Assembly (NCBI GenBank): GCA_021464245.1
Contig: JADCRB010000078.1
Location: 434,001-498,000 of the forward strand
Reading direction: 5' to 3'
DNA: 64,000 bases
Source of the DNA: Carallia brachiata
Lineage: Eukaryota; Streptophyta; Magnoliopsida; Malpighiales; Rhizophoraceae
Below are positions 37,696 through 48,628 of the stretch, piece by piece. Made by a program: the position numbers and the translations under genes. The notes below the pieces were generated by a model. It ran no database searches. It saw nothing but the letters and a program-made list of their open reading frames with translations, and was not told the origin of the DNA. Every line of letters starts with the position of its first letter. Position 1 is the stretch's first letter.

Positions 37696-38064
37696 CTTTA
37701 GAGTGTGTTTGGAGTGTGAAAAAATAAGAAGAAAGGAGGAGAAAGAGAATAAAAGTGGAGAGAAAATAAAGTTATTTGGAGTAGTAGAAAAAGTTAAGAG
37801 AAAGAAAGTAAGTGAAAGAAAAAGTAAATAGTAATTTATGAGAGAAAAAGTGGAGAGAAAATAAAGTTGTTTAAAGTGGTAGAAAAAATTGAGAGAAAGA
37901 AAATATGGTGAAAGAAAATATGAATAGTAATTTATAAGGAAAAAAAAAAAGAAAGAAAATAAAGTTATTTGAAACGGTATAGAAAGTGAGAAAAAAAGTA
38001 AATGTTAATAATTATATTTTTTTTTCTCTCCCTATTTTTCCTCGCACACCAAACATGGCTTTAG
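37696..38064. mobile_element. hAT-like MITE with internal tandem repeats
   Basis: GCTTTAG occurs directly repeated at both edges (37695-37701 and 38058-38064), matching a 7-8 bp target duplication of hAT-type elements. Just inside, the ends are inverted copies: AGTGTGTTTGGAGTGTG on the left, CATGTTTGGTGTGCGAGG from the right. The interior holds three degenerate units of about 95 bp starting near 37754, 37849 and 37946, each beginning AGTGGAGAGAAAATAAAGTT or similar. Non-coding, non-autonomous. Confidence 0.65.
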
Positions 38065-40508
38065 GATTACTTTGGAAAGCTCCAAACATGATTATATTTC
38101 CGGATCAAGACGATGATTTCCAATTTTGGAAACATTCAGTGAGAACATAATTTAATGAATATATATTAAAGTATTTTTTTAGAATTATTATTTATTAAAG
38201 TTAAAAAAAACAAAAAAAATAGCGTATTGTTCTGAATTGTGTTTCCTTTACAAGTCTCTTGCTCCATCACTTCGTAATCAAGCTTAAGTTAGATGGCTTC
38301 GGATTCACAAATTCAAGGGAAAATTTTACCAATTGTTTTGCTTTGGAGATAGGGCGTCAGAAAATCTATCTTCCTGGGCTTATTCTCAAAGGACGCCTTT
38401 TGTCCAATTCTGAATTGTACTAAGAATGTATCCCCAAATTAAGTATTAAAAGGGCACGGGTGTACGGACAGAAAAAATTAGCCAGAAGAAGGGTCAATAA
38501 TGTAATGGTATTACTGATTTCTGCAATAAGATTGATAAAATATGAAACAAAAATTATCGTATTATTTTTTGTTGTAGAAAAAATAAACATTGTTGTAGAA
38601 ATATTCTTTATTGTTACATTATTGACACTTCTTCTGTCCTCCTCTCTCTGGCCGCCAATCTTTTTTCTTAAACATAAAACAATAAGCTTGCTAACATGGA
38701 CCTTTACGCATGGGCCAAGTCCATTCCACTCCAGAGTCCAATTTGCCCCCAAGCCCATTTCAATGCAGAGTCCCAACCACCCCCCACCCCCAAAAAAAAC
38801 CACAAAAACACCTTCTCTCTCTCTCTCAACAAGATATTAGCCGTCTTATTGACCAACAAAAAAAAAAAGAAAGATATTAGCCGTCTTTCAACATTAATAA
38901 TACCTATTGGCTATTGCATTGAGTATTAACTATTAACCTTTCTTGAGTAGGCAGAAAATGTGACGTTAGCCGACTTTCAACATTAGTAGTACTAGTACCT
39001 ATTGCTATTAAGCATTGAGTATTGACCTTCCTCGTATTGGCAAAAACACGATTATGATAGTTAATTTTAAATTTATGGACCTCAGAGCATATGAAAAAAA
39101 GTTCGATTTTCAAAATAAATTCGATTTTTAATATTGTAACCTCAAACGCTAAAAAAAAATTAAAAATATGTCAACTCATTTGAATTCATATGACTTTTTG
39201 AAATATATTTCATTAATATTTTTTTTTCGCTAATACTACGTATCGAAAGTATAGTATGCAAGGAAAACTAAAGGGGAAAAAAGAAAAAACAAAAGAACCA
39301 TAAGTGATGATAAGCATAAACATGCGCAACAGTTTTGCTTCTGATCAGGATTTTGGGACAGAGACAACGATAAGTATTTTGCATGGTCCCATATCAATTT
39401 CCTTACTTTGAAGATTGATGTTTCTCCACCGCTACTTTTGTTGAGTTGGGTTGGCCTGAAAGAAATGGAGAGTTTATTAAAAATCTTAAAGGATACGAGC
39501 CCTCAATTCAGGAGAAATAGCCATTGGATTCAGGCACAAAGAAATGGCACAAAAGCATGGAGGAGGCCTAAGCTGGCGCATTAAGAATTCAAAAATCTGG
39601 ATTTGTTGTATTTTTAGGGTGAGGTATTAGGGATAAAAGAATATTAAGTCAAATTTATATTTTACATTTATTTTATTTTATTAAAATGAATTAAATCATT
39701 TTTTTTTTTGGTTAAACTGAATTGACTATCTTATTAAAATGAGTTAAAATTATTTTAACTTATTTACATCAAACTTATATTTCATTTCAACTTTGCTTCT
39801 CCCACCAATGTGGGATTACTTCTTTTTTTTTTTTTTTTTCATTTCCAACAAGATTAATCTATTTCCAGGTGCTGTTGTTCAGCACCATAGAGCCGCCCCT
39901 CTAGTTTATTGAGAATGACAAGTTAACCACTCTTCAGGACACCAGTGCAACCTGAAGAACTTATTATTATTATTATTTTTCTTTTTTGGTGATTGAGCAA
40001 TTTCTTTCAAGCAAAAACTCTGAATTGTTAGCGCGGCTCCACCACCGTAGCTCCCACCAACTTGAAACAAGTAATGTATCTGGGGGCTTTCGAACTCGAA
40101 GAACTTGTAATTCGAAAACTGACATAGTTGGCAAAGTAAATCACATCCTGCCATGAGTTATTTGTAGAATGATGTGTGTAAGCTAATTCGTTAATAACAG
40201 CTGATTATACCGCCACAAAATATTTGTGTATTCATATTTATTTGATTTTTTTTTTCCGCTTTAATATGAATCACTGGTTGCTAAAAAGAATCGTTGAGTA
40301 AAATAGCATTTTGCTTTTAATGTGATGAATGCCTTTTCCTTGACGGAAAGCCTTCAATTAGAATAGCATTTTGAGATTCTTTTGGCCTTGAAGTCCCTTT
40401 CAGTAGTTTGCTTACAAGCTTCAGACTCCGGCTTTTCTCACAGCTTCTACCTAATCAGTAATCATCCACAACCTCTTCTTTAACAAACTGATAGCCTACC
40501 CTTTTGCT

Positions 40509-40519
40509 TATATATATAT
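40509..40519 (+). promoter_or_regulatory. TATA box of the laccase gene
   Basis: TATATATATAT lies 64-74 bases before the laccase ATG, leaving room for a leader of about 40 bases. Assigned from motif and position. Confidence 0.55.
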
Positions 40520-40582
40520 GTATGCTGGTATTCCATTCATCCATAGAGAAAAATCATCAAAGTTCTACCATTAACCGGCGAA

Positions 40583-43097
40583 ATGAATGCAGTAGGAAGA
40601 AGTTTCTTTCTGGGGTTGACATTGCTTCTAGTTGGAATTCTGGGGTTCTTCAGGATTCCAGCTTATGCTGCCATAAAGCAATATCAGTTTGATGTGAGCT
40701 AATGCATCCATTATCACCTATTCTCACATTGGACTGTGCCTTTGATATATCATTTCTATTTTTTGTTTTTTTTTTTTCTTTTTCAGATAAAAGTGAAGAA
40801 TGTGAGTAGATTGTGCCATGCAAAACCCATCGTAACTGTAAATGGGAGGTTTCCAGGGCCAACCATTTATGTTAGAGAAGGAGATAGAGTTCTTGTTAAT
40901 GTTACCAACTATGCACAATATAACATGTCAATTCACTGGTAAGATATGCTCTTCAAGTGATGTGAAATCATTACAAAAGTACAAAACAATTTGAAGTTTC
41001 GATCCGTTGTTTTTAAATTAAGTATGTTTTGGTTATCAATGTAGGCATGGACTGAAGCAGTATCGCAACGGTTGGGCGGATGGGCCTGCTTATATAACAC
41101 AGTGTCCTATCCAGACTGGAAATAGCTACACCTACGACTTCAATGTAACAGGACAAAGAGGAACCTTGTGGTGGCATGCACATATTCTTTGGCTGAGAGC
41201 TACAGTTTATGGAGCAATTGTGATTATGCCTAAACAAGGAACTCCATATCCTTTTCCTCATCCAAACATGGAACTCAACATCCTCTTAGGTCAGTTTCAA
41301 AATGGATATATCATATACGTGTACCTCCTAGCGGATTTCGTTAATCAGATCATGATGCCTTTAAATACATTTTGAATATTTTTTCCCACGATATGGCAGC
41401 AGGTAAAAAAATGCCGTATAACTCTGGCCATTAACAATGATTTTCCTTCTATAAAACATTGTCATAGCTCTCCAACATTTTAGTTGACTGTATGCTGCAG
41501 GGGAATGGTGGCATACTGACGTTGAAGAGGTCGAAAAGCAAGGGAATAACATGGGCTCGCCACCAAACATGTCGGATGCACACACAATCAACGGGAAGCC
41601 AGGACCTCTCTTTCCATGTTCTGAGAAACGTAAGCAACTTCCCAGAGAATGCTTCAAGCCACAGCATAACAGCAATGGCTGCACTAGTTTCCTGTATACA
41701 TGTCTTTTTGATATATGTCATTTAATGAATTGGTGGGAAAAATAAACTTAAGTATCTGTTACTCGATCAGTAGTCGCAAGCCACATGGAGTAGAGAACAA
41801 TGGCAAAGCTTTGAAGTAATCATAGCTTAAGCTTTAAGATTCTGCAAAACAAGAAATTATAGATATTCAAATGCTGTTGAAGATATATTTAACAGTGTCG
41901 CTACTCAATATCCATGGAGTCGTAGCTATGTTACTCCTTCATGTTTTGCTTGTTGCAGATACATTTGCAATGGAGGTTGAATCAGGCAAGACTTACCTCC
42001 TGAGAATCATTAATGCTGCGCTCAATGACGAGCTCTTCTTTGCTATTGCGGGTCACAACATGACTGTAGTGGAGGTTGATGCAGTTTATACAAAGCCATT
42101 CACCACTCAAACTATACTAATTGCACCTGGCCAGACCACAAACATTCTCGTCCAAGCCAACCAAAATCCAGGCAGATATTTCATGGCCACGAGAGCTTTC
42201 ATGGATGTTCCAATTCCTGTGGACAACAAAACAGCCACAGGAATTCTCCAATACAAAGGCATTCCAAACACTGTTCTCCCTTCTCTTCCTAAATTGCCTG
42301 CGCCTAATGATACAGAATTTGCCTTAAGCTACAATAGGAAGCTTAGAAGCTTAAATTCTCTACAGTATCCAGCAAACTTACCCCTAACAGTGGATCGAAA
42401 ACTTTTTTTCACCATTGGCTTTGCTAAGGATCGGTGTCCTACCTGTGTCAATGGAACGCGACTCCTAGCTTCTCTGAACAACATCTCTTTTGTTATGCCC
42501 CAGATTGGACTTCTTCAGGCACATCACTCCAACCTGACTGGAGTTTTCAGGACAGATTTCCCTGACAAGCCTCCTACACCTTTTAACTATACAGGAGCAC
42601 CACTCACAGCTAGTCTAGCAACTGCTCATGGCACAAGGCTCAGCAAGATTGCGTTTAACTCTACCATTGAGCTAGTACTACAGGACACAAACTTGCTGAC
42701 AGTTGAATCACATCCATTTCATCTTCATGGCTACAACTTCTTTGTTGTTGGTACTGGGATTGGAAACTTTAATCTTGCCAAGGACCCAGCCAAATACAAT
42801 CTTGTCGATCCCATTGAGAGAAATACTGTTGGTGTTCCCGCTGGGGGTTGGACCACGATTCGGTTTAGAGCTGACAATCCAGGTATATAACTTTCGAACC
42901 AAAAAATTATTAGACAGAGAGCTATAAGTGTAAATCTTTTTAATAATTCTACTTTTGGTTTTGCAGGTGTCTGGTTCTTTCATTGTCATTTAGAGCTCCA
43001 TACCGGTTGGGGATTGAAAACAGCATTTGTGGTGGAAGATGGACCTGGACCTGATCAATCAGTTTTACCCCCACCCAATGATCTTCCACCTTGCTAA
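40583..43097 (+). CDS. LAC11: Laccase, LAC11-like multicopper oxidase
   Basis: Six exons: 40583-40693, 40787-40938, 41045-41289, 41501-41629, 41959-42882, 42967-43097, all GT-AG, 563 residues. Residues 1-29 form a signal peptide ending IPAYA, so the enzyme is secreted to the cell wall. Three cupredoxin domains follow with all four copper-binding motifs: HWHG (87-90), WHAH (131-134), HPFHLH (464-469) and HCHLELH (526-532) with the T1 cysteine C527 and Leu at the axial position (L537). Several N-glycosylation sites (NVT, NMS, NMT, NLT) fit secretion. Laccases oxidise monolignols to radicals with reduction of O2 to water. Sequence is closest to my recollection of LAC11, one of the lignification laccases (LAC4/11/17). 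A candidate miR397 site is in exon 5. This gene is not in either matching Arabidopsis segment. Confidence 0.95.
42008..42028 (+). promoter_or_regulatory. Candidate miR397 target site in laccase exon 5
   Basis: This 21-base site compared with the reverse complement of miR397a recalled from memory shows three differences, all of which give G:U pairs and no true mismatch. miR397 is a conserved regulator of lignification laccases and cuts in this region of the coding sequence (the INAALNDEL codons). Function here is inference. Confidence 0.55.
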
Positions 43098-44014
43098 ATT
43101 GTTTGGTGCTTGTAAGTCCTCAAGAAGGCAATTCAATTGTATGTAAAAACATTTCATGTTTGCTTCCTCCAAAAGTTAAGAGGAAGTTCCTTGAGAAAAA
43201 AAGTTCAGGTAAGAAACCAAAAGGATGAAAAGGAAACAGATAGTTTGAGACTGAAAATGCAAAAAGCTCACCAGCAAATGTAAAATGTACTATATGCGAG
43301 TATTTCAATCTTTCAAAATGTCAAAAGTTTCATTATTATGATTCTGCTGCACCTTCTCCTCTTTGGCATTGGCAAACTAATAAAAGCTATCTTCCCCTTT
43401 TAAGTTCTATCCTTTTCTTCTTTATTTGGACAAGGGCCATTTTTTTAACCAATAGTAGGTAGTTTTATGCAATTAATAAAATGATCTCAACTAAATAGTA
43501 TAATTTTCTACAGTTCCCATATAAGTTGCGATGATAGAGCCTAGGGAATGTTATTGCTTAAGGGGAAAGCAGTAAAATTTAAGCATTGATACACCTTCCA
43601 GATTCAACTAAGAGCATTACATTATAAAATTCTAGGAATGCTTTTGATTTGTTACAGCAATTTGAGTAAATGATCTCGATCCATGACAGTTTTGTGACCT
43701 TTTTTTCCCTTCTAGATTACATCAGAATATTGGTAAATGCATATTGATATAATCGATCAAGCCATACAATACAAAAAGATAAGAGGACCACTGTGCTGCA
43801 CTGCCTATCGGGGTACTAACAGTGGATTTCAGTCTGGAATTCAGCATGATAAGGCCTTTGCCTGGCAAAGTATCACCTTAAACACCAAAATTTATTGATA
43901 TTTTGGATTTAACATATTGATATTAGGTGAACATCACCAAATGAGTTTTGTCAACATTGAAACAATTTTCTGTCATCTGACAGCCTTCAAATAATTCTCT
44001 TTTTTGGTTTCGTT
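43098..44014. other. Spacer between laccase and syntaxin genes
   Basis: Convergent 3' ends. AATAAA at about 43379 is a possible polyadenylation signal for the laccase transcript. No other feature seen. Confidence 0.5.
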
Positions 44015-44911
44015 TCAAGACGCCAACATTGACACAATGCAAACCAATAGGATGATGAAGCCAACAGCCCAGGCCCAATAAACCCATGCCTTCCTTCTCT
44101 TCTGCATCTGGTTAGCGTAATAGAGATTGTTGGTTCCGCCAGAGATAAAGTTGCCTGCATTGGCTATATTGTCTTCAATGTCGTCTATCTTTTCTCCTTG
44201 TGTTTCAACAAGAATTACCATGTCCTGAAAAACCTGATGCAGCTTTTTCAAGCTTCTCTGTATGTCCATCACAGCCTCATGGCTCTCTTTACATTTATTA
44301 TCCACCTCCAATTTCCCTGCAAAAGACTGAAAACCCCCGCCACCTGAAATCATCTTTTCGAGCAGTTCCTCACTCGGGTCATTTCCTGTCATAGTATAGT
44401 ACCTTCTCTTGAGATCGTTTCTAAAATCAGACACAATATTTTCCCTCAGAAACTGAAACTCATTCATTATCTCCCTAAATCTAACTCTCAAGCCATTGGT
44501 GACTGATGTCCTTGTCCTGTCAATAGGAGTTCCTTCCCCGTACGATTCTGATAATCTGCGATTGGATAAGTTGGATCGGTCAAGCGATTCTAGCCTTGCT
44601 TTAGCAATCTTGGCCTTTCTGAGAACTGCAACTATGTCTGATTCCATTTGGTCTCTCATCCCGCGGAGAACTTTGGCACTGTGGGTGGACTTTGCCTCTT
44701 CATGAAGGGTTCGAAAATTAAACAAGAGATTGGTGATCTCTTCCATTACAGTCCTGATCACAGCGACTTCTTGGAAGAACTGAGAGAGGTTTGTTTCGTC
44801 TGTCGGGCTCAATTGGCCAGTCTCAGCATCGTTTTCGGCTTCAAGATCCCTTTGTGCTTGTCTTTTCAGTTCCACATAACTTAAGAACGATCTTGTCATC
44901 AGATCATTCAT
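44015..44911 (-). CDS. SYP112: Qa-SNARE syntaxin, SYP112-like
   Basis: Intronless coding sequence of 298 residues starting MNDLMTRSFLSYVELKRQAQ, the typical start of SYP11-group syntaxins. Parts seen: Habc-type helical region (about 38-165) with STHSAKVLRGMRDQME and DRTRTSVTNG, Qa SNARE helix (about 205-268) with zero-layer glutamine Q238 in VETQGEKIDDIE, and a C-terminal membrane anchor (about 275-296). SYP111 (KNOLLE) and SYP112 fuse vesicles at the cell plate in dividing cells; sequence and position favour SYP112 (At2g18260). An upstream in-frame TTG would add eight residues but is not a normal start, so the ATG at 44911 is used. TTTACAG just upstream (acceptor near 44938) hints at a leader intron. 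Confidence 0.94.
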   Translation of the reverse strand: MNDLMTRSFLSYVELKRQAQRDLEAENDAETGQLSPTDETNLSQFFQEVAVIRTVMEEITNLLFNFRTLHEEAKSTHSAKVLRGMRDQMESDIVAVLRKAKIAKARLESLDRSNLSNRRLSESYGEGTPIDRTRTSVTNGLRVRFREIMNEFQFLRENIVSDFRNDLKRRYYTMTGNDPSEELLEKMISGGGGFQSFAGKLEVDNKCKESHEAVMDIQRSLKKLHQVFQDMVILVETQGEKIDDIEDNIANAGNFISGGTNNLYYANQMQKRRKAWVYWAWAVGFIILLVCIVSMLAS

Positions 44912-44938
44912 CTTTGCAAGAATTCCGCAACACAAACC

Positions 44939-46413
44939 TGTAAAGAAATGAGTAGTGATATATATCCTACCAAAGCTTAATTCTCGACTCTTTACGAATT
45001 AATATTATTACTAATGCAGCAATGGGTTTTTGGTTAAATCAAGAATAACGAAAACCTTTAAAAAATACAAGCACACCCAATAGGATCGTCAAAGAGATTG
45101 TTCTTGAAAAACTTCATCAATTGAAGAAGGATTCAACCAAAAAAACACAGTAAAATAGAAGTGGGATTTTGTTAAAACCTTGGAGATCCCAATTCCTCCT
45201 CCGCTTTCTACAATAATGCCCTCAAAAAAAAAAAAAAAAGTATTTAAAATGAGGTTTTTTCAAAAACTGATGAATTGGAAGTTGTAAACTTTGACCAAAA
45301 AAACGTTGAAACCGATATGGTTTCAGTTGAGTTTGGAGTTTGAAAATTTTTGAAATTTAGTTAGCTTTTGTAGAGATTTTTTAGCCGTTGTGTATGCAGA
45401 AACCAAAACGACAACGTTGTGGAGCAACCTTAATTGTAGAACAAAATGAACTTTCTCGAGTTTTCCAGAAAATAAATAGATAAATTATGGCGTTTAATTT
45501 GAGTAAAAAATGTGAAGTGGATGGATTCAACAAATGTTATTGAAAAAACTAATTTGTTTTTCCCATCAAAATATATCAATTTGGATATGATTCCCCCCCC
45601 CCCCCCAAAAAAAAGTTCACGGCTATTGTTTAGTCAAAGAATTAAATATTGAAATCTTATTTAGAATATGAAAATTAAATACGAATTTTTGATGTAGAAA
45701 AAATTATTATATGATATTATTATTATTTTTATGAACAATGTTTAGGTTTAATCATACAAGATAATTTAGTAGTTTTTAACCATATACTTTTTTGGAACCA
45801 CCAAAAAATTTGAAATCAATTCAATTAACCATATTTTTCAAAATAAAAAAAAAATGCAACCGAATCGCAAGTTTTACACTAAACAAGCATCAAACTGTTA
45901 AATGTAATTTCACTTTGCTGTTAATCAAATTTGTAGGGCCCTTTCATGTCCCAAATTTTAGGTTCAACTTAACATAAAAGGAATTTTCTGTTCGTTCTCT
46001 GAATAATAATTGCTGGTAATTTTAACTTTCACTCTTTTGCAACAACACCATTGGAAACTATTCTTTTTCTCTAGTTAAATTAGAAGCGAGAAATTTCAAT
46101 ACGAGTATAGTTTGACGTGAAACCTCGAATCTCACCCTAAGTTTAATCTGAAAAAAAAATCGTTGCAATTGTAAATGACTATATGCTCTATACTCAAATT
46201 ATATGTTCTGGAAAGGGATCACACAGACAAAAGACATCTCCAAGAACCCCATCTTCGAGCTTTCCAAATTCCAACAATTGTTTAACTCCTCCCACGGTTA
46301 AATTTTTTTGGACCAGCAGCAGTTTTAGTACTGTAAGTGGAGATTATTCTCGCACACAAAGCATACGAGAACACCTCGTGCCAGGAGCAAAAAAAACAAT
46401 TGTTTAAGTGGTA
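44939..46413. other. Spacer, no supported gene
   Basis: Contains probable promoter/leader of the syntaxin gene, an A run at about 45224-45239 and a run of 14 C at 45593-45606. No protein recognised. The right part should hold the 3' flank of the PPAT locus. Confidence 0.45.
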
Positions 46414-47202
46414 TCATCCATCATGGTTAGGGATTATGACGTCTGCTTTGCCAGTTAGTTGATCCTTTTCTATCTTCTCAGCCTCAAGCCTTCTTAAAGT
46501 CGTAGAACTCAACTTGTCTCCGCTACATTCTTCAGGAACTATGTCTACAACTTCAGTCTGCACAAGCTCATAAAACAAGGTCCTTCCAGCTTATCTGGTG
46601 CATCATCATACGATATCAAAACAGAACAAAACACATACATCATATTCTAACCAAATTCATAAGTTCAAAAATCAACCTTAAGCTGTGAAAGTCCTCTTTC
46701 AGCTCTCTTCTTATTAAACAGACAGCCCGCCCGGCAGTGTCTCCTTACTGCGGCATAATCGTCACTCATAGTTAATTCTCTCCGATTCAACTAGACCAAA
46801 AAAATCTAATTGCATGCGAGAAAATTACCGCAGCTAGGAAACAAATTAACTTACCTGAGAAAACAATAGAAATTTGCGAATTAATATGCCTTACCTAACA
46901 ACTATAGCCTCCAACTTCTCATCAACAATTGATGGTCCATAAGGATCTGTAGTGGGTTCAACTTGCAAAACAAGTTCTGGCTTTATGGACTGCACATTGG
47001 TAGATATAAATAACAACGGAAATCGATTATTTCTCTTTTCGGTATGGATTAAATTTTTTGTTTTCCATTTATTTTTTACAAAAAAAACAGAAAATATGTT
47101 TGATATTGATTTTATTTTTCGTTTTTTGTTGACAAGTTAAAAGTGTTTTTTTAAAAAAAATAAATTGAGAAAAAAATAAAAAATAATTTTCCCTTTTTTT
47201 TT

Positions 47203-47936
47203 TTTACTTTCTTTTCTATAACTTCTCTCACAACCTTTTTTCTATCTACCATCTTTATCATATTTCTCTTTACTCATCCTCTCTCTATCCCTCTATATTT
47301 TTTTCTCTCTCTACCCTCTCTCTCTTTTTCTGTCTCTATCATTCTCTCTCTACTTTTTCTCTCTCTACCATTCTCTCTATTCATTGTCCCTCTGCCCACG
47401 CTCTCTCTCTCTCCATTTTCTCTTTCAACCATTCTCTCTACTCATTCTCTCTTTACCCTCTCTCTCTCATTTTTCTCGCTCTATCATTCTCTCTCTACTC
47501 ACTCTCTCTCCTTTTTCTCGCTCTATCGTTCTCTCTACTCATTCTCTCTCTACCCTCTCCCTCTCTCTCTCTCTCTCTTTTTCTCTCTACCATTCTCTGT
47601 CTAGCCACACTCTCTCTTCTTTTTCTCGCTGTACCATCCTCTCTCTGCCCTCTCTCTCTACCCAGAGTCTCTCTCTTTTTCTTACTTTATCAGTCTCTCT
47701 ACTCATTCTCTTTCTACCCTCTCTCTCTCATTTTTCTCTCTCTACCATTCTATTTACTCATTCTTTCTCTATCATTTCTCTCTCTGTCAGTCTCTCTACT
47801 CATTCTATGTCTACTCTCTTTCTCCCTCCTTTTTCTCTCTGTACCATTCTCTCTCTACCCTCTCTCTCTCCTATTTTTCTCTATCTATTCATACTCTTTT
47901 TATCAATTCTCTCATTATCCTTTTTCTATTTACTTT
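47203..47936 (+). repeat. Long pyrimidine tract in PPAT intron 3
   Basis: About 730 bases almost purely C/T on the plus strand (purine-rich in the PPAT transcript), made of CTCTCTCTACC, ATTCTCTCTACTCATT and TTTTTCTCGCTCTAT words in irregular higher-order repeats. It produces a spurious 217-codon Ser/Leu-rich open frame (47384-48037). Such tracts can form triplex DNA and expand by slippage. Confidence 0.85.
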
Positions 47937-48454
47937 TTTATTCTTATAAAAAAACAAAAATTAACTGTAATAAATACAAAAATTCAATAAATAATAAAAA
48001 TAAAAAAATAATAAATAAAAAACAAATAAAAAGTTGACAACGTTCTCAAACAGGTCATAAAGTTTTACCCATATCAAAGAGAACCACACCAACCATTTCC
48101 TTACTTCAATTGCACCGCACATATATGAGATTAGTCAAATTAGAATTTTCCGTAAAAAGAACAAAGACAAGGTTTTTTCTTTTTCAAAAACACGACAAGT
48201 CGAGAGCTCACTCCATTTACGTACCTACTTTGGTGTATAGGAATCAACGCTGCGCATCCTCTGCTCAGTGGGTTTTATCAAGTCAGCAAACTGCAAAAAG
48301 AAGAAACAATAAGCCCCTAATAAACAAAAATATTACCTCGATAAAAAATATAGGCACCATTACAGACATAAATCTACAAAAGTCGAATCGTAATGACACT
48401 TTTACTTTTTTTTTTTTTTCACGCAATGACTGTAAGTGAAAAAAGAAAATATGT

Positions 48455-48628
48455 GTGTATTAATTTTTAATGTTTCAATTAATATCTGAAATAAAATAAA
48501 ATAAATAATTTTTGTAACAAAACAGATAATATTCATAATAAAAAAAGTTAATAATTTTTAATTTTTATTACAAAATTTATAATATTATTATATTTAAAAT
48601 ATCAATCAAAACATTAAAAATCGGTACA
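48455..48628. mobile_element. Foldback MITE, family C copy 2, in PPAT intron 2
   Basis: ATTTTTAATGTTTCAATTAA at the left and the reverse complement of the right end, ATTTTTAATGTTTTGATTGA, are inverted copies. The inner AATAATTTTTGTAACAAAAC matches the family-C element at 26130-26293. It sits between PPAT exons 2 and 3. Confidence 0.6.

Larger units (their letters stand above)
34861..40508. other. Intergenic, repeat-rich, no supported gene
   Basis: No recognisable coding exon. It includes a possible MITE remnant at 35370-35631 (TTTGAGAAAG left, CTTTCCAAATACAG right), a (TA)n microsatellite at about 36741-36772, a family-B dispersed repeat (37285-37430), a MITE with internal tandem units (37696-38064), and a pair of similar ATTAGCCG-AC-TTTCAACATTA segments near 38875-38990. 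The final 400 bases are probable laccase promoter. Confidence 0.5.

Noticed and set aside
39906..40154. 82-codon minus-strand frame with GGSYGGGAA
   Set aside because: Asn/Lys simple repeats from a TTA microsatellite plus short unrelated sequence; no domain.
44912..44935. Eight-residue N-terminal extension of the syntaxin
   Set aside because: Starts with TTG; family members begin at MNDLM, which has its own ATG at 44911.
45593..45606. Run of 14 C
   Set aside because: Simple homopolymer; prone to sequencing error and without visible context.
47384..48037. 217-codon Ser/Leu-rich frame
   Set aside because: It is the translation of the CT-rich tract inside a PPAT intron; low-complexity artefact.
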